Positions 62,766 to 64,000 of a DNA stretch of 64,000 nucleotides are shown piece after piece. The position numbers and the translations under genes were made by a program. Under the pieces are notes generated by a model that had not been told where the DNA came from, made no database searches, and saw only the letters and a program-made list of their open reading frames with translations. Position 1 is the stretch's first letter, and the number at the start of each line of letters is the position of its first letter. The DNA comes from Stutzerimonas kunmingensis (GTDB lineage: Bacteria; Pseudomonadota; Gammaproteobacteria; Pseudomonadales; Pseudomonadaceae), in the NCBI RefSeq assembly GCF_014764705.1, contig NZ_JACXXG010000005.1:124001-188000 (forward strand), in the 5' to 3' direction.

Positions 62766-63533
62766 TCAATAGACGTTGTTTTTCTTCCAGAGATCTTCGT
62801 CATCGAACGCCTTCATGCCTTCGGCGAGCTCGTTGGGCTCGTCTGTCTTGGGCACCTCGTTCTTCAACACCAAAGCGTCGGCATGTGCGAGGAGGGCTTC
62901 CAGCTGTTTGAGCTGGCTCTGATAAGGCGCCGGTGCAGGCTGGCGGCGAATATGCTGAATGCCTCGTTCGAAGGCCAGGCGTGCGCGTTGCGGCTGGTTC
63001 TGTTGCAGCGCAAGTTTGCCCAAGCCGGTGAAGAACTCGATGTGCAGGATAGCCAGCATGCGTTGGATGTCCTGCACCCAGCGTTTGGCTTCGGCCTGAT
63101 CGATCAGGCCGTCCTTGGTGGCGCGAACGATCTGGGCGTGGAGATCCTCGAGCATGAAGCGACTTTCCTTGGCCTGTGCTTCCGTCACGATCTGCCGCGG
63201 AGCATTGCGCATCTCGATCGCTTCGCCCTTGGCCAGCTCGGCCTGCAGCGCCTGCATTCGCGCGCTCAGTTTGTCATTGCCCTTGTCCACCGGCCGCAGC
63301 CGTTCGCTCAGCGCAAGTTCGAGGCGGGTCAGCAATAGCTTCAGCGCGGGTGTCATCATCTGTCCCGGGAGTCCGTCGGACAGCTCCGCGCAGCGGCGGC
63401 AGCGGTCAGTGAGGTCAGCCCGTTTACGGGCCTTTTCCAGATTGCCTTTTTCGACGATCTGAATGGTGTAGACGATGCCGACCAGCAGGAACACACCGAC
63501 CAGGATCAACGCAGTGATCATTAATGGAGACAC
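62766..63533 (-). CDS. uncharacterised membrane-anchored helical protein
   Basis: 255 residues. An N-terminal TM helix (ITALILVGVFLLVGIVYTIQ) is followed by a cytoplasmic all-helical body with two Cys (CRRCAELSDG) and repeat-like helices toward the end (ARLAFERGIQHIRRQPAPAPYQSQLKQLEALLAHAD), possibly TPR-like. GTG 63533 is chosen because GAGAGG is well spaced; ATG 63521 is the alternative. Unknown function. It lies next to the tRNA genes. Confidence 0.72.
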   Translation of the reverse strand: MSPLMITALILVGVFLLVGIVYTIQIVEKGNLEKARKRADLTDRCRRCAELSDGLPGQMMTPALKLLLTRLELALSERLRPVDKGNDKLSARMQALQAELAKGEAIEMRNAPRQIVTEAQAKESRFMLEDLHAQIVRATKDGLIDQAEAKRWVQDIQRMLAILHIEFFTGLGKLALQQNQPQRARLAFERGIQHIRRQPAPAPYQSQLKQLEALLAHADALVLKNEVPKTDEPNELAEGMKAFDDEDLWKKNNVY

Positions 63534-63648
63534 TTGACTGCACCTCTCGAGCCGCTGGTTTTTCGCTTGAGTGTAGTGGCTTGATGATGTGGCCGATAGC
63601 TCTACGTGCTGCCCAGGTATGGCCTTCAAATTTTTTTAAAAACTATGC

Positions 63649-63677
63649 TTGACGACTCCCGAGGGCCTCCATAGAAT
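63649..63677 (+). promoter_or_regulatory. sigma-70 promoter of the tRNA-Glu/tRNA-Gly operon
   Basis: TTGACG (63649-63654), 17-nt spacer, TAGAAT (63672-63677), then a GC-rich discriminator (GCGCGCC), the hallmark of stringently controlled stable-RNA promoters. An A/T-rich upstream stretch (TTTTTTTAAAAA) before -35 resembles an UP element. Confidence 0.85.
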
Positions 63678-63750
63678 GCGCGCCACTTGCAGCGTGAAGC
63701 ACCAAACAGAGCGCTGCAGGCCGGAATGAAGCTTGTGGTTTCCGGGCAAC

Positions 63751-63826
63751 GTCCCCTTCGTCTAGTGGCCTAGGACACCGCCCTTTCACGGCGGTAACAG
63801 GGGTTCGAGTCCCCTAGGGGACGCCA
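63751..63826 (+). tRNA. tRNA-Glu (anticodon TTC)
   Basis: 76 nt with encoded CCA. Acceptor GTCCCCT/AGGGGAC, discriminator G, anticodon loop CTTTCAC reading TTC, T loop GGTTCGAGTC. Complete cloverleaf. Confidence 0.97.
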
Positions 63827-63843
63827 TTTTTGCTGTAGATAAT

Positions 63844-63919
<76 letters not shown>

Positions 63920-63958
63920 AATTCTCTTCGGTGACCTTTTCAAGGTGATCGAAGAAAG

Positions 63959-63986
63959 AAAAAAGCGACCTCAGGGTCGCTTTTTT
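63959..63986 (+). terminator. terminator after the tRNA operon
   Basis: GCGACC and GGTCGC (6 bp) with a TCAG loop, flanked by A6 and T6. 45 nt after tRNA-Gly. Confidence 0.88.
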
Positions 63987-64000
63987 CGTTTCAGTCGATC

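Overview
The window reads as chromosome of a high-GC gammaproteobacterium of the Pseudomonas stutzeri (Stutzerimonas) type. That reading rests on gene content and order: a FleQ/FleS/FleR-controlled flagellar regulon with sigma-54 promoters, MotC/MotD stators, FleN/FlhF polar-placement genes, the HsbA/HsbR/HptB switch, a CheYZAB-MotCD-ParC-ParP-CheW run, and a ccmABCDEFGHI operon close behind, as in other pseudomonads. Apart from a short AT-rich stretch ahead of fleQ, composition is even. I see no insertion sequence, prophage, CRISPR array or rRNA. The species call is inference.

Layout. 1-10.2 kb is mixed housekeeping: two coiled-coil lipoproteins, one with an OmpA domain; a MocR-type regulator; an acidic lipoprotein; a CHASE4-PAS-GGDEF-EAL gene broken by one in-frame TAA; a DUF2897 peptide; pyrF; a CurA-type reductase; an SDR; and a BenE transporter. 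10.4-40.8 kb is the flagellar/chemotaxis core: fliEFGHIJ, hsbA-hsbR-hptB, fliK, fliLMNOPQR-flhB, then sodC on the opposite strand, then flhA-flhF-fleN-fliA, cheYZAB, motCD, parC-parP-cheW and a DUF2802 gene. 40.9-43.2 kb holds a secreted rhodanese and an opposite-strand pair, a free-standing FlhB C-terminal domain (FlhX type) and a second FliK-like protein. 43.3-50.3 kb is the cytochrome c maturation operon. 50.3-55.8 kb carries a lipoprotein, fliT behind a consensus sigma-28 promoter, and the regulators fleQ, fleS and fleR. 55.8-63.5 kb is housekeeping and redox: tpm, a DUF2959 lipoprotein, htpX, alaA, msrB, a glutathione peroxidase, a DUF815 ATPase, a GST and two uncharacterised genes. The window ends with tRNA-Glu and tRNA-Gly behind a strong sigma-70 promoter.

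How the parts fit. FleQ and sigma-54 should drive the early operons. I find -24/-12 elements with the required 10-nt GG-to-GC spacing ahead of fliE, fliK, fliL, flhA and fleS. FleS/FleR should drive the next tier, and FliA (sigma-28) the last, with candidate sites before fliT and parP. FlhF and FleN set flagellar position and number. ParC/ParP probably hold the chemotaxis array at the pole. The Hsb/Hpt proteins can tie sigma-28 and surface-growth signalling to assembly.

Most notable points: (1) CheA has no evident P2 fold between P1 and its dimerisation region but carries three 21-residue repeats resembling the CheY-docking peptides of FliM, FliN and CheZ; (2) the FlhX-FliK-like pair looks like a second copy of the export-specificity switch; (3) fleQSR are cut off from fliE and now follow ccm; (4) sodC splits flhB from flhA; (5) the c-di-GMP gene has a nonsense codon.
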